64,000 nt of DNA, from the NCBI GenBank assembly GCA_009602725.1, contig WELB01000002.1, positions 975,076 through 1,039,075 on the forward strand, written 5' to 3'. The position numbers and the translations under genes are program-made. Shown here one piece after another: positions 31,001-43,200 of the stretch. The notes below the pieces were generated by a model, which was not told where the DNA came from, did not search any database, and saw only the letters and a list, made by a program, of their open reading frames with translations. Source of the DNA: Spirogloea muscicola. Taxonomy: Eukaryota; Streptophyta; Zygnematophyceae; Spirogloeales; Spirogloeaceae. The stretch's first letter is position 1. Each line of letters begins with the position of its first letter.

Positions 31001-33162
31001 AGCTCATGGCTGCCAATTTGTTGACAGAATGCGCACCTCCAGGTCACAGCAGAAGAGAAGGTGCTAGATGCTGCATTCATTTGGGCCTGCGATGCCGATA
31101 AGATAAGTTGCTGGCAGGATGCAAGTGTCTGGTTGAAGGAAAGAAGTGTCACTGCTCTTAGTGAGCGAGAAGGGGCACTGGAACATATTGTGCAATTTGT
31201 CAGATTTCCATCCATGCCACTTTCACTTCTCCTCTTGGTAAGGACTTACTGTGCCTCACAACCGTCCTTGTGAGGTGCTGTTGCAGTCCGATAGTATCCC
31301 ACTGCTCTTTGCACACGGTGTACTCATGGTAGCTTGACTGGCTTCACAGCACTTTAACAAGCTCTGGGAGTGGCCTCAACTTCCTAATGGTGACTGTGAT
31401 TGCAGTTGCGAGCTTCATGTCTTGCAGACAAGATACCTGTGCTACAAGACTTAGTGAGCTGCCATCATGTGCCTCTTACAGCCCTAAAATTTTCATTTCG
31501 GCCAATGCTGCACACTGTGCTAATTCTCAAGTCTACGTTTACAATATGTCTGGAGCTCTAGGAGAAAACTGCGCTTCTTTAATAGTCATTGTGCTCCTCC
31601 TCTTACTTGACGCAACTGCTACTTGTTCATCGTTGTGTGTCTGCGCTCTTTCTTTGCTCTCACAGATTGCTGAAGCTCTTCAATACCTGGCACTGGACCA
31701 GGCCACCATTCTTGAGAATGAGTAGGACTGATCTGAAAGTCCAATTTTATTGCTTAACGCTGACTGTAATCTGAGAATGAGCTTCATATTGTGGATATGG
31801 AGCTTGAGCTAATGGTCTTCCTTATGTGTGCAAAGTCGTGTGAAGTGTGCTGGATGGTAGGCCTCCTTGAGGAGGTGCTCATGAAGAATGAGTGGGTGCC
31901 TAACAGTCTGAAGGACTATTTACCATCGCTGCTGACTTTTGATCTACTACTCTTGCAGGAGGAGCTGGCAACCCTTGAACATTGACGCAGATGGGCATGT
32001 AGTTTACATGCAAGACTGCAGCTTTCGCTTCTGCAGACGTCTTTCAACTTTCAAGGAGCTTCTGTACATCTGTGATGGCGATCAAAATGGTGTGTGCTAC
32101 TATGCAGGAACTTCATATGGCCGTCATTCATGGATGAACCCTGTGCTCATCAAGGTGCACACTTGCTTCTGCCACCCGCGGTGTTACATCATAGATCTGA
32201 TAGGGTGCGAGTGAAATGTTGAGACAACGTCTCTGAGGAGCCTGCACGTGACAGTAGAGCAGATTCAGTACATTGACATCATGATGTTGGACACGCAGAA
32301 CTTGACAATAGCGGCAAGCAGCCCACCCTCCAGATACACAGACCCCAAAACTCTTGTCTCTGGCCACTTTCAGGTTTCTAGCAGCCCTCTGCTGTAGTGA
32401 GAGAAAAGCATCATCACATGTGGTGTGTAGGTTGTTCGAGTAAGAGGTGATGCCAGTGAAAGCAGACTTGCTTGTGTCTTCTTTGCTGAGTTTGACCAAA
32501 GAATGCTTACTCATGCTTGACAATTTCTGTCAATTTCAGTGCACTTCTTTTGCTGGTCAATGTCATGAAGACAACAGAACAACGTCATGGTGGAAGGTGG
32601 ATCTTGGAGCCGAGCATCAGGTCAGCAAGAAGATGAGGTCGTCCGTGATTATTATTGTGCTACTTGTGCTGGTCACTTGGTTTCAGCACTTCTTCTGAAA
32701 GTAGACCTTCCACCTCGTGCTCAATCCAGCTCATCTGCAACTACTATACTGTGCGCCAAGATGGATCAACCAACTACATGAGATCGTGGTGTCTCCAGGT
32801 CAGCGATGTGCCACTGTGTCAACTTCCTCAATTCCATGTGAACGCCCATTTTTTAGCTTTTGCTTGTATCTGCACTGGACGAGCTTCAGCTAAGTCAGAT
32901 TGACTGACCGTGGGACGGAGTGAACGAGGTTTCACTTGGTCAGGGGTCTGTGGATGGAGAGACTTGGATCAACCTACGTATGCATGAAGGAGACACTACA
33001 ATGTGTCGACCAGGACAGTACTCTTCCTGGCCGGTGTTTGGAGCACAAGCACTGCTGCCTTACCGCATACTGCGCATCAAGCTTCTGGCCCCGACCACTT
33101 CAGTGTCCAACCCTTACCACTTATCACTATGTTCTCTGGAGCTGTACGGATTCTTCCACTGA
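28019..33162 (+). CDS. BTB/POZ domain protein with C-terminal discoidin (F5/8 type C-like) domain, At2g30600-like
   Basis: Sixteen exons close in phase to 789 codons plus stop: 28019-28258, 28425-28510, 28749-28992, 29145-29327, 29471-29594, 29699-29934, 30184-30414, 30692-30856, 31043-31237, 31406-31453, 31666-31721, 32037-32154, 32299-32373, 32540-32620, 32730-32798, 32944-33162. Order: a farnesoic-acid-methyltransferase-like N-terminal domain (VPPFEVAWLSGKDLQF, GRGCVCFEARAENDVTVVF, YGGLSSWDKHVGYRDIQ); a first BTB (FAHRVVLVCTCAYFQE, LLQYLYRGTLK); a second BTB (GHYCDVSLSL, VHSVVLSAWSPAFARMLANG, MLHFLYSGSLP); a BACK-like helical part with HFDYCTTSP; and a discoidin domain (GTSYGRHSWMNPVL, TSWWKVDLGAEHQLICNYYT, RQDGSTNY, GETWINLRMHE, LCSLELYGFF). 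Domain order and length match Arabidopsis At2g30600 as I remember it. The start at 28019 (MTRVASNSVLVV) is preferred over the upstream Arg-rich frame. TGTAA lies near 33318. Likely role: Cullin-3 substrate adaptor or scaffold, unproven. Confidence 0.95.
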
Positions 33163-34079
33163 AGAAACTTTGCTCCCACTTTTGCAGCTATTGTTACTTG
33201 CAGATAGGAGCTCTCTTAGTACTTGCGAGTCATTTCCCACCAGCAAACCCCAGACTGTGAACTGGTATAGCCTCTTGCTCCCATTCCTTGTAGCGTGAAG
33301 ATGGAGATTTGCTTGCCTTGTAATGTAGGATACGCAATAGACAAAGGAAATGGGTAGTGTACAAATTTCTGGGCGTGGGTTATTGCACTGGACTGTTACA
33401 TACATCACAGGGGAGATCAAATTCATTGGCATGACTTGAACTTGTTGGTGTGGGATCCCTTTCTTCCTGGTACTATTATCCATCGCATGTTTGACCACTA
33501 CATGGTATATCTCTCTATGCACTCAACACTTGCCTCGAAAGTAGTCTTCCTCTGGTCAGTCCAGTAGGAAGAGTCATTCCCCGTCGATTTCTACAAGTGG
33601 GCGCCCAATAATCAAACCCAAGAAGAAAGTAAGCAGCCACTACGAAGCACTCAGATCCAGTAGGAACGGGGGTCTCAAGGTCAAATGGCTGCTTGGAATA
33701 GTAACCCACCAAGCTGAAGACACAACAGACCATCCCCGAGCGGTCGTCGCAGGGCCCGCCGCCGCGCCGTGGCGGCTCCCGCGCCGCGGCGCCCCCATCG
33801 CCGCAACCGCCGCCGCCGCNCTCCCGGCGGGCGACGCGAGGAGCGCCGCGGCTGGGCCAGGGCCGCGGCCGGCAAGCGCCGCTCGGGACGTCAGGCCCTT
33901 CTCTGCCGCTCGAGTCGGCGCAGTCGTCGTGCCGCTGCCACCGCCGCCCGCTGAGGTGATGACCGCCTTGTGCCGAGCTCGGCGTCGGCCAGGCGGCGTG
34001 CGAGCGAGTTGCAGCGAGCGCCGCGGAGTCATCGCCGCAAGCTGATCGGCGCCGCGCCTCGGCAGGCGGCGAAAGGTAG
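33163..34079. other. Intergenic region with GC-rich promoter segment
   Basis: The left part holds the 3' UTR of the BTB/discoidin gene (TGTAA near 33318). From about 33730 it is highly GC-rich with GCC/GGC triplets and one isolated N (33820), presumably the promoter and 5' UTR of the next gene. Confidence 0.5.
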
Positions 34080-34952
34080 ATGGAGGCGGGGAGCTACGTG
34101 GCGGCGGGCCATAGCGCCATCCCCTACGACTACAGCAGCAGCCCCGGCGGCCAGGACGCGTACGCCCTCCATTGCGCTTGACCTCAGCCTGCAGCCTCGG
34201 ACGCTGGCTGATGGCCTCCGCCAGGTCTTTCGAGAGGCGAGCTTCAAGGGGCGAGCTTTGGCAATCTGGTTCTGAGCGTACGCTGTGTCATGCTGCGCTG
34301 GTGCCCCGCCCTATGCTGAGTGTCTCTGCAGCCTTTCACCGTACCTCATAATTGGGTCATCTTGTCTTGATAAAGGGAAAGTGAAGTGCTTCAGGCCTCC
34401 CCTTTGTGACCACGTCTGCCGTCTGCGCTTGTATCTGCGACGGCCCTGCCCTGATGCTCGGCCGCTCCCTGTATTACCAGGGCTGGTGATGACGCCTACA
34501 AGGCAGTTAGCCATGCCGGCGCCGACGTCGATATGAGCGCTGAGATTAGCCCTCAGGATCTCGAGGTTGCGGGTGGCCTCGGGGCTCGGGACGACCTGGC
34601 TAGCCCACTCCCCGCAGCCATGGACGCCACCGATTTCGAGGAAGCCATCTCGCCGCTGGGGGCTCCAGAAGAAGACGAGGCAGGTATGAGAATCTGCCGG
34701 CCTTTTCTGGGCATCTTACTTGTGGTAGATGTCACATTGGTCTTCTTGCATGCAAAGTTCACAGCATATGAGCGTATTACTGCCGAGGTCTCCTTCAGCT
34801 CCTCATACTGCGAGTATATCAAACCCCTACACGTATAATGTCCCGTCCTGCCTGACAAGCAGGTAACAAGGACTTCAGCTCAAACAGCCACGCAGCCCAT
34901 CCAGGGCTGGGCGCCACACCGGAGTCTTCTTCCTTTGCTGGGGATGCAGCAG
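34080..34952 (+). CDS. Unrecognised protein gene (first three exons; 3' part unresolved)
   Basis: Exons 34080-34159, 34481-34683 and 34863-34952 join in phase: MEAGSYVAAGHSAIPYDYSS, then DDAYKAVSHAGADVDMSAEI, SPQDLEVAGGLGARDDLASP, MDATDFEEAISPLGAPEEDE, then NKDFSSNSHAAHPGLGATPE and SSSFAGDAA. The product is acidic and Ala/Gly/Ser-rich, predicted disordered, with no membrane segment. Splice sites are good (GTATGAG, GTACTGG). Further coding pieces probably follow: 34953-35055 (YNDVEDLCSNLGQREVAIDS in another frame) and 35154-35230 (CKQNIPTPRNMVHGHSGLKF), but I could not join them. No family recognised. Confidence 0.5.
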
Positions 34953-35651
34953 GTACTGGCCAAGCAATACAATGATGTCGAGGATCTTTGCTCCAATCTG
35001 GGGCAACGAGAAGTTGCAATAGATAGCTCGCAGAGGCAGACTCTTCGCTGGCAGGTGATAGTCGTCACCTGTTGTGCATCTCTAGGATCGGCCCTCTGGC
35101 GCCAGTCTCCACTTTAAAATCGATGGCAATGCACCATGGCTGCACTTGCTTGCAGTGCAAGCAGAACATCCCTACACCCAGAAACATGGTGCACGGCCAT
35201 TCTGGGCTGAAATTTGTTTGGAGTGTCCAAGTAGCCTGACAATTCAAGGTGATGTCTTATGGGTCAAGCTCTTCGTGCAGCAGCTGGACCATGGCCGTAA
35301 TACATTGCCACGCTCTGCAACTTTGTGCAACCCTTCACCAGGATACGACTTGGCTTGATCAGCCGGCAAGCTTGGCAGCCAAAGAAACCCAATGCAGGAA
35401 AGCAGATATGTGCTTTGTGTTGCCTCCCCAGATGGACGGTTGGTCGTTAGATGCTCAGACGTAGATATATCTTGCAGGTGGAGAGGCGGATGCAAAGTCG
35501 GTATAGCTTATATATCGCACTTAGAAGCGGAAGAATGGTTTGAGTCGTGCTCGCAGCTTGCAGTGAGCACAGTCAGCCAGGTGCTGACTGCGGCTCTCAC
35601 ACCAGCAGCCTAGAGGGATCCATAGGGCTGTCTGCTTGTGAGACGCATCGG

Positions 35652-37026
35652 TCAGTCAAAAACCCTCTCGCCTGTTGCAAACAGGCAGAAGATGAGGGCT
35701 GTAAATATACACAGGCCGGCGGGCGTGCCAAAGACCAGCTTCCACGCCTCAGCGTCAGCGCCGCCGTCGGGGGAGCCCTCAAGGATGAGACCTGTGGCAG
35801 CGACGCCCACAACACCAGCAATGGTACCGGCGGTGTTGGACACGCCCATGACGATGCCGGCATAGCGGGGGGCAATGTCCATGTGGTTGACGGCAAAGCC
35901 TGCGCGGGCGAGCGCGCAGGCGCCGAGCGCCACCGAGGAGCAGAAGACGGTCCCAGGGACGGAGTTGAGGGAGGGCATCATGAGCAGGGCAGCAGCAGCA
36001 GCCAGAAAGCCGATGGTGTTGAGCAGCTTGCGGGTGTACGTGACAGAGAAGATGCGGCGCGTGATGAGGTGGTCGGCGATGACGCCGCCGACGTTGGAGA
36101 AGATGAACATGACGAAGTAGGGCAGCATCTTGGAGAGGCCCATGACGGCGAGGTCGGCCTTGAGCCCCTGCTCGAAGTAGGTGGGGAGCCAGTTCATGAG
36201 CACGTAGAGCGCGTAGTGGAAGGTGAAGTTGTTGACCACGATGGCCCACACGGCGCGCGAGGCCATGATGCGCGCCCAGGGGATCTTGTTGGCGGGCGGG
36301 CGACGCACGCGGATGGGGCTAGTGTTGCCAGCTGCGCCACCGCCCATCCCGCCATGCTCCGCGTCGTGCCCGCCGTTCTCGGTCTTGTCGGCGGCGCTGC
36401 CCAGCAGCACGGCGGCGGGGAAGCCGGTGGCGCCGCCGGGCGGGTCGGTGGCGAGCTGCGCCCAGAGCACGGCCCAGGCGGCGCCGAGCCCGGCGACGAG
36501 CAGGAAGACGGAGCCGGGCCCGTGGCGGGCGACGATGTCGGGCAGCGCGGCCATGGCGGCGGCGGCGCCGAAGTACATGCCGGACGTGGTGAGGCTGACG
36601 GCGCGGGAGCGCTCGTGGGGCGGGATCCACTGCGCCAGCACAGTGTGGATGGACGGGAAGATGAAGCCCTGGGCGGCGCCCACGAGCAGGCGCGCGGCGA
36701 CGACGGCGGGCAGCGGGCCGGCGGCGGCGGGCGTGGCGGCGCAGGTGGCAGCCCAGAGGACGAAGGAGGCGAGCAGCACGCGGCGGCCGCCGAGCTTCTG
36801 GGCGGCCCAGCCGCCGGGTACCTGGCTGCTGGCGTAGCCGTAGTAGAAGGCGCTGAGCACCCAGCCCTTGGTGGCCTGCCCCACGCCCTCGCGGCTGGCC
36901 GCCGCCGTGAACGCCAGGCTGAACCCCACGCGCTCCACGTAGCACACGCTGGTGCACAGGAACGTCAGCGCCACCGTCACGTAGCGCTGCGGCACGCCCC
37001 GCACCGTGCTCGGCACCGCCGCCGCA
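35652..37026 (-). CDS. PHT4;6-type anion/phosphate transporter (MFS, SLC17-like), 5' end in gap
   Basis: One long exon of at least 454 codons ends at the stop 35652-35654; the start lies in the gap beginning at 37027. It reads VPQRYVTVALTFLCTSVCYV, ERVGFSLAFTAA, FYYGYASSQVPGGWAAQKLG, GRRVLL, LLVGAAQGFIFPSIHTVLAQ, WIPPHERSRAVSLTTSGMYF, then after a Gly-rich central loop WAIVVNNFTFHYALYVLMNW, LPTYFEQG, SVALGACALARAGFAVNHMD, IAPRYAGIVMGVSNTAGTIA and a C-terminal GERVFD. The NHMDIAPRYAG motif and the ending are those of the plant PHT4 family, closest to PHT4;6, a Golgi phosphate exporter. Twelve hydrophobic segments fit the major facilitator fold. GC content is very high and no intron is visible, unlike its neighbours. 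Confidence 0.94.
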
Positions 37027-37356
37027 NNNNNNNNNNNNNNNNNNNNNNNNNNNNNNNNNNNNNNNNNNNNNNNNNNNNNNNNNNNNNNNNNNNNNNNNNN
37101 NNNNNNNNNNNNNNNNNNNNNNNNNNNNNNNNNNNNNNNNNNNNNNNNNNNNNNNNNNNNNNNNNNNNNNNNNNNNNNNNNNNNNNNNNNNNNNNNNNNN
37201 NNNNNNNNNNNNNNNNNNNNNNNNNNNNNNNNNNNNNNNNNNNNNNNNNNNNNNNNNNNNNNNNNNNNNNNNNNNNNNNNNNNNNNNNNNNNNNNNNNNN
37301 NNNNNNNNNNNNNNNNNNNNNNNNNNNNNNNNNNNNNNNNNNNNNNNNNNNNNNNN
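37027..37356. other. Assembly gap (330 N)
   Basis: Run of N at the 5' end of the PHT4;6-like gene; the right edge is a G-rich run. Confidence 1.
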
Positions 37357-37439
37357 GGGGGGGGGGGTTGGGAGGAGGCGCAGCTTAAGTCAGCTAAGCC
37401 ACTTTCTTAACAGTCGGTCAAAGGCAGCGGCTGCCGATG

Positions 37440-37690
37440 TGAAAGCTGTTAGCATTCCTCTGGGCTGGCCTCTCACAGCCAGCCCCTGACATCACGAGCG
37501 TCATTTATTGGGAAGAACTTTGGGGTTTAAAAGAGAGTGCGGCCAGATTGCTGGTGGCTGGGAAGGGCCAGCCCAAAGGAATGGACAAGGTCTGAAGGAG
37601 CCGGAGTGCGAAGGACTAGGACTAAGACATCAGCCAGGGAACGCTCAGTAACCTCTAGTCAGGAGATGCAGGAGTTTAAAAGGCAGCCCA
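37440..37690. mobile_element. Degenerate tails and a reverse ORF end
   Basis: A forward tail at about 37455-37495 (GGGCTGGCCTCTCACAGCC), a reverse tail near 37555-37580, and a reverse ORF terminus ending LLHLLTRGY at about 37645-37680. No target duplications identified. Confidence 0.55.
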
Positions 37691-37993
37691 GAAAGTGAAC
37701 TGTGGAGCGGCTTCCACCCCCCCTCATCCTTCCCTCCTCCCCCGCATTCCGCGGCGGCAATCCCGGCGTGCCTCGCGCGGAGCTGCCTGGCTGCGCCAGC
37801 GCCGGCCCTCCGGCTCCGGCCAGCAACAATGCCAAAGGGTCTACGCAGGCCTTGCGACTCGACAGCCACACGGCTCCGGAGGCAGCCCTTGTGCAGGCAG
37901 GAAGATCGCCCGTGTGGGCAGGAGCCTCGTGCTTGGTGTCGCCGTGGACACAGCCCGGCATGACTTGCGATCACACCGTGGACCACTGCACCT

Positions 37994-40127
37994 CTAGCTG
38001 GGCTCCGAGCCGCCCCTTCGGTCCAGCCTGCCCCCCGGTGTGACTATAATGCCTGCTGCCGTAACAAACCCATCCACCTGGGTATCGCTCGCATCCATGG
38101 GCACTGCTTCCTCCAGAACCTGGACCGAGTACGCCAAGGCCACTGCCAGGAAACAAGGTAGAAGCACGGTGGAGCCTTTACTGTCAATATCTTCCCACTC
38201 ATTTGAAGCCTGCCAGAGAAGACAAGCCTCACGGTGACTCCAAATTCGACACTGCCTCTGTGCAATGCAACTGGCTAGGTAGCTGCCTCACGAAATCTCT
38301 CAGGAGCACCGTCCATTTGCAAGTCCTTGCACACAGAAGGATGACACAAATAAGCTGGCATAACTCACCGCACAGAGGGCGTGTCCAGCCCTTGCCGCGA
38401 GCACGCTCGTGGTAAGTTTGGAGGAAAAGATCATAATACCTGCATTGTGTGAGCACATCGATAACAACTCAAAAGTGCATGAACCAAAACAACAAGTCTG
38501 CCTACTGCAAGTCTGGTGCCCTGATAGCAAATCTTGCAGGCAGGTAATGTGACAGCACAACTAGAGGTTGCCTAGCCTGCTCCAGCAGCCTAGTGGGCCT
38601 TGAAGGAGCCATGCACGAGCTGACTAGTATGAGTCAGCAGTCCCCATCAAGTGCTCGTCATAGTAATTGCAGCATGACACTCAATCGAGGACTGCTGCAC
38701 TCACCCTCCCCCACGGCCCAACCGTCCTCCTGATTTGTCAAAAGCAAGACCTGCATTGCGGAACATATGCCCAGCCATTTCAGGTCCTGATGAGGACTAT
38801 ACGTCAGCATGCATTTCTGGGGGAAAGGACAATAGAGGCAGGTGATATTTGACTTCTAACAGCAGAATAAGCGCAACAAAGTCAGAACAAGAAGAGTGAC
38901 CCAAAAGCCTGCATGCCAAGCCTCCTAAATAGGACGGATGCCATGACAGCAATCTACTGTACCTGGCATGAGCACAAGGTCGAGCGGCTCCTCAGCCTGC
39001 ATAGCTGCCAGCAAGGGAAGGTCACTGAGCAATAGAAGGCACAGAATTGTCGTACAGTAGTAGCTTGCGGAGTGTTCCAGCTGCGTAATTATTGTTAGGC
39101 ATCATTCTCCAAAACCATGTTGCCTTTGCAGCCTGCAGGAAATCAGAACTGCTAACAATCAGAATGAATACCCACCATCTTCTCGAGGCGCCCCTGAAGA
39201 GTCCTTCAGCTTTGGCTCCAGAATCTTCATGCTGTTGCTGCTGTTGGCTTCAACGTCAGAGGTGAGATTGGTGATTCGCAGCATCCGCATGTGACTCTCC
39301 TTGTCCTCAATCCGTGGCACGTACAGGCTTCTTGGACGACCTAACCAGAAGCGTGGCATCATGTCATCACCACCGGAGCAAGCCATGCCACGCATAGAGT
39401 TGACCAGTAAGTTGCAGATACCAGTCAAGCATTGGGTGATTTGGAGCAAGCTATAGTCAACACTAGGAGGATCAGTCTGCAATGCCATTGCACATTCTTA
39501 CCTGCCTGCAACACCTCTGTGAGGACGGCGGACGTGTCCACCTCCCGCAACGCTGCACAGTAGATGTACGCGCAGAGGCGGCCGCTGCTCCGGAACCAAC
39601 TGCTCTCCAACACGGCCTTCTGGATGCTGAGGTCTGTCTCAAGAGTGAGGCGGAGCAGCCACCGTCAGCTACATTGTGCCAGCTGCCAGGTGCAAGTATA
39701 ACAGCTGCTGACTCGAGAGCGTCGCTCGAAGATGATGTTCACTTGCGCAACAATGATCGAAGCATCTCTTGCTGAGAGCCGCAGGCCGTCCCGCCGTCGT
39801 CCCTGAGCATCCACATGCTGCCTCCACACACTCTACCGTGTGGGAGCAGAGTCCGGATGGCACGAGCTCTCGTGCTACAGTCCTCCGAGTCCAGTGCAGT
39901 AGTCCAAGACTACGTGCTAAGTAGGAGCCAAGCTTAGGTGAGTCTTGGCGCTTGGCACGACGGCAACCAAGAGCGGGGCCAAGCGACGGACCTTCGGCGG
40001 CGCGCTGCACCGGGGTCATCTGGCGCAGCGCGGCGCGCACGCGCGCCCGGATGCGCGCCTTGTCGTCCTGCAGGCTGCCCGCGGCCGGTCGCGCGCTCGG
40101 CTCCGGCACGGCGGCCGCGGACGACAN
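37994..40127 (-). CDS. 5FCL: 5-formyltetrahydrofolate cyclo-ligase
   Basis: ATP-dependent return of 5-formyl-THF to the active folate pool as 5,10-methenyl-THF (family knowledge). Seven minus-strand exons, 40127-39992, 39633-39502, 39340-39176, 39004-38963, 38750-38705, 38439-38369 and 38142-37994, join in phase to 246 codons plus stop. Key segments: KARIRARVRAALRQMTPVQR; SIQKAVLESSWFRSSGRLCA, ALREVDTSAVLTEVLQ; SLYVPRIEDKESHMRMLRIT, NSMKILEP; LDLVLMPGLAFDKSGGRLGR, GGGYYDLFLQTYHERA (substrate/ATP loop); VALAYSVQVLEEAVPMDASD, TQVDGFVTAGIIVTP. The predicted first codon is NTG because an ambiguous base sits at 40127; with A it is ATG followed by an Ala/Ser/Arg-rich N-terminus that could be an organelle transit peptide. 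Divergent from the glycosyltransferase gene. Confidence 0.95.
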
Positions 40128-40271
40128 GCGGCGGGGGTCATGACGGCGCGGGGAGGCCGGTCGCCGCCGCCATGGTTTGCGCGGCTCGAACTCTCGTCGT
40201 CTGAGTTAGGTGTCTTAAAGCTAGGGTTGCGTTTGCAGCCCCCCCCCTCCCACCCCGAGCCTCGTCGCGCC
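40128..40271. promoter_or_regulatory. Divergent promoter between 5FCL and the glycosyltransferase gene
   Basis: 144 bp between the two start codons, GC-rich, with a C-tract at 40235-40255. No TATA-like element. Probably a shared bidirectional promoter. Confidence 0.5.
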
Positions 40272-43200
40272 ATGCGCCGCGGGCCTCCGCCGCCGCCGCC
40301 GTCGCCGCCACCGCCGTCGCTGCCGCCGCCGCGGCGACGTGGCGGCAATTACCGCGCTCGCCGAGCCTTGTTCATGGCATTCGGAACGCGTGGAGACGTC
40401 CAGCCCCTTGCGGTGAGCGCTCCCTGCCGCCCATCAAGAGGCTCGCGTCGCCAACGTCGGCCAGCATGTCCCGATCACGGGCGCCCTTCGCGCCTTCTGC
40501 TGGACGAGCTCGGATGAAGGCTGCGCATTCACAGCAAAGGCTGTCGAAGCACCTGCTGCAGTGCGACGACTGGCGTGTCCATCAGACCCTGGTTGACGTG
40601 CATTGAGCAGACGACAAGCTGCACCCTGCTGTGCCGGACGAACTCAGCAGCCTCCTGGCGTCCTCGATCACGCGCAGGTCCTGGCGCGGGCGATGGCGGT
40701 GTCCTGCGCCGACGTTGACGTCCACTTCTGCTCGAATGCTGCTCACAAGGTGCCCCCTGATACAAAGGAGTCCTCCTGGTCAAGACACGGGTAGAGCACT
40801 GCATGTTACACAGCTTGTGCAGCTTGCAAGGAGGTGGGGACCTCGTCCATTGGCTGTTGAGTTGCGCTTTCATGACCAATGTCAGCAACAGGATCCTTGT
40901 GCTTACCTTTGTGTTCTGCTGTCAATGAAGAGATTCGTAAAGATGGTCTTGACTTCTCCCTATCCATACCCTCTCCCTATCCATACCCCTGTCCTTCCTC
41001 TCAGCGTGAGCTTGCGATGGTTTGTTTTGAAAGGCTACACAAAGAATCTGCATATGGACTGCCTTCTCCTGCTCCTCATTGTGACACCTGCAGCATGTAC
41101 TGAAGTCTTTAGGTGACTTACAAGGATGCTCTAGAAGATGAAGGAGTTGCTACGACTTGGGTTTCCACACCTCCTGTTGCAAGTCGTGAGCTTGGGTCCC
41201 CCCCCAACAGCACTGGTATGCAGTTGATCCAGCTGGATCATCAAGCAGTGACCCTTGCCGTACTTGACCATGTTGAGGGAGTGCAGGGTGACCCTTTCAT
41301 GTATTTGCCACTGCAGGAGAAGCTACACCCGCTTTTCCAGCTTACGCCTTAAGAGTTAGATGTTGACCAATTAATTGACCTGTCAATAAATTGCAGGTAA
41401 CGATGTGATAAATAATTCAATAGCTGGGGGCTGGGGGCTTGAGCTTGAGAAGCTGCACCAGGAGCAGTGTAAGGACTGCTTTGACAAGGCTCTTGGACAA
41501 TGCGAACCGGGGGATCTGACATTGGTAGTATTCAACCTGTTTGCCCTGGTACTATTTCGACCCTTCTGCGGCCTTAGGGGAATTCTATAAGATGATTTGG
41601 ACCAATCTTTTGTACTATCGTGTAATCTTATAGGATGATTTGGCTTGACTTTTGTGATACTAAGAAAATGCACATCAGGCAGCATTGCTCTGCATATGCT
41701 TGGATATGATCTGCTGGTGCATGTGTAGCCTCTTGGTGATGACAGAAGATGATGCCTTCAAGCAGGAAGCGTGGCACTTGTCAGAATACTTTGGCTTCAG
41801 ATGTGCTGCTGCAGCCCCATACTTCATCCCCTATTGGTACCGGAAGTCATCTATATCTCTCACCCTCCTCTGACACAATGGGAGTTGATGCCTGGCACAC
41901 TCCATGAGGCTGTTAGGCGGGTGCGCCAGACAGCTTATGTGAGAAGTGCTGTTGGCAGAGTTAGCTCAGTCAGCTTGGTGGCATTGCAGTGCTCCAGCTT
42001 CACTTGAGAGTCAGTTTCATGATTTACATCCAGATCTGCTAAGGGCACTGAAGCAGGCTGCACCTCACAAGGTAGTATCCTGCATACTCATCTGCAACTG
42101 GCACATCTGCCAGCCATGCAATGTGATTGCAGAGCCTGCATTGTAATAGGTGGCAGGACAGCATCAAGTCGGCTGCACTTAGTGCATGAAGTATTCTTAT
42201 CAATCTTGCATAGATGGTAGACGTGCCGTGTGCCAGCAAGCAGCCATGGCCTCAGACAGACGAGCTCGTCTCCTCATGCTTGCAGCTGGGGTGGCCTGAA
42301 GTTGAGCACTGGTTGTGGCCCCTGTTCTCAGAGCGTTGGAGTGCCTGGCGCAAGGACTGCCTTAGGCTGAGCTGCTGCTCATTGACGGTGCTTCTGCATG
42401 CCCACTGGAGATATCATGCACTCACTCGACATAAGTAGTTCGACTTGTCGTGAAGGTTAACTTTGAACTTGTAATTGTGACAAAGTGCACTGAATGGTGA
42501 ACAGCCGCGCTTTGATGACTCAGGTTGTTCTGGATGCCTGCTTGCAGGATTTCGTCACAGAGCTGCCAGTGTCATACAGTTGGCCAGCAGCCCCTCTGCT
42601 ATTGTGAGAGTCTGTATTCTTGTAGAGGTTCAGTAGATGCTGCTGTTCCAACCCTCTTGACCCCCCCATTACTACCTGTTTTCTGATGCTTACTTATCTC
42701 CTGTGCCCATGACAATCCTTTCTGCGTGTGGGCTTTGTGTGTGTGGAGACACAGGTATGGTGTGAGCCCAATTGTTGTTGAGCGTCCAGGTACCTTGCCT
42801 CATCCAAACCCTCTGCTTGAAAAGCTGCGCCAAATTGTTGGCTGATGTGCGCAACATGCTCATCAGCTTTCTCAATCTGTTCCTGTTGGACTGAACCCCC
42901 GTATATTGCAGAGTACTGGCCAACAAGCGTACATCTTTGTGGTTTCTGGAGCGACAAGGAGCATATATTTGACACGAAGCGAAGCTACGACGGGCGCCGG
43001 CACCATTATGTGCCACCGCCAATGCTGCAGCAGTATCTGGAAGGCAGCAGGGCTGGCAATGACCCACCAATCGTTGTTGGGTTCAGCTCCATGGGCAGGT
43101 CAGCTGTCAACGCTGCCATGTGCAGCTTTAGTCCCCTCCTCTTGTCAAGAAAGTGCAGAAAGGGGCCTCCTCCTTTATGTCTGAGGCTTGATCTGGAGGT

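Noticed and set aside
34953-35651. Continuation of the unrecognised gene at 34080
   Set aside because: Several plausible exons exist (around 34963-35055, 35154-35230, 35250-35300), but phases did not close in a convincing way, so they were not added to the gene model.
35547-37388. Long plus-strand ORF rich in Gly/Ala/Glu/His, 613 codons
   Set aside because: It is the antisense shadow of the PHT4;6-like exon and runs through the N gap; the minus strand carries a full, conserved transporter.
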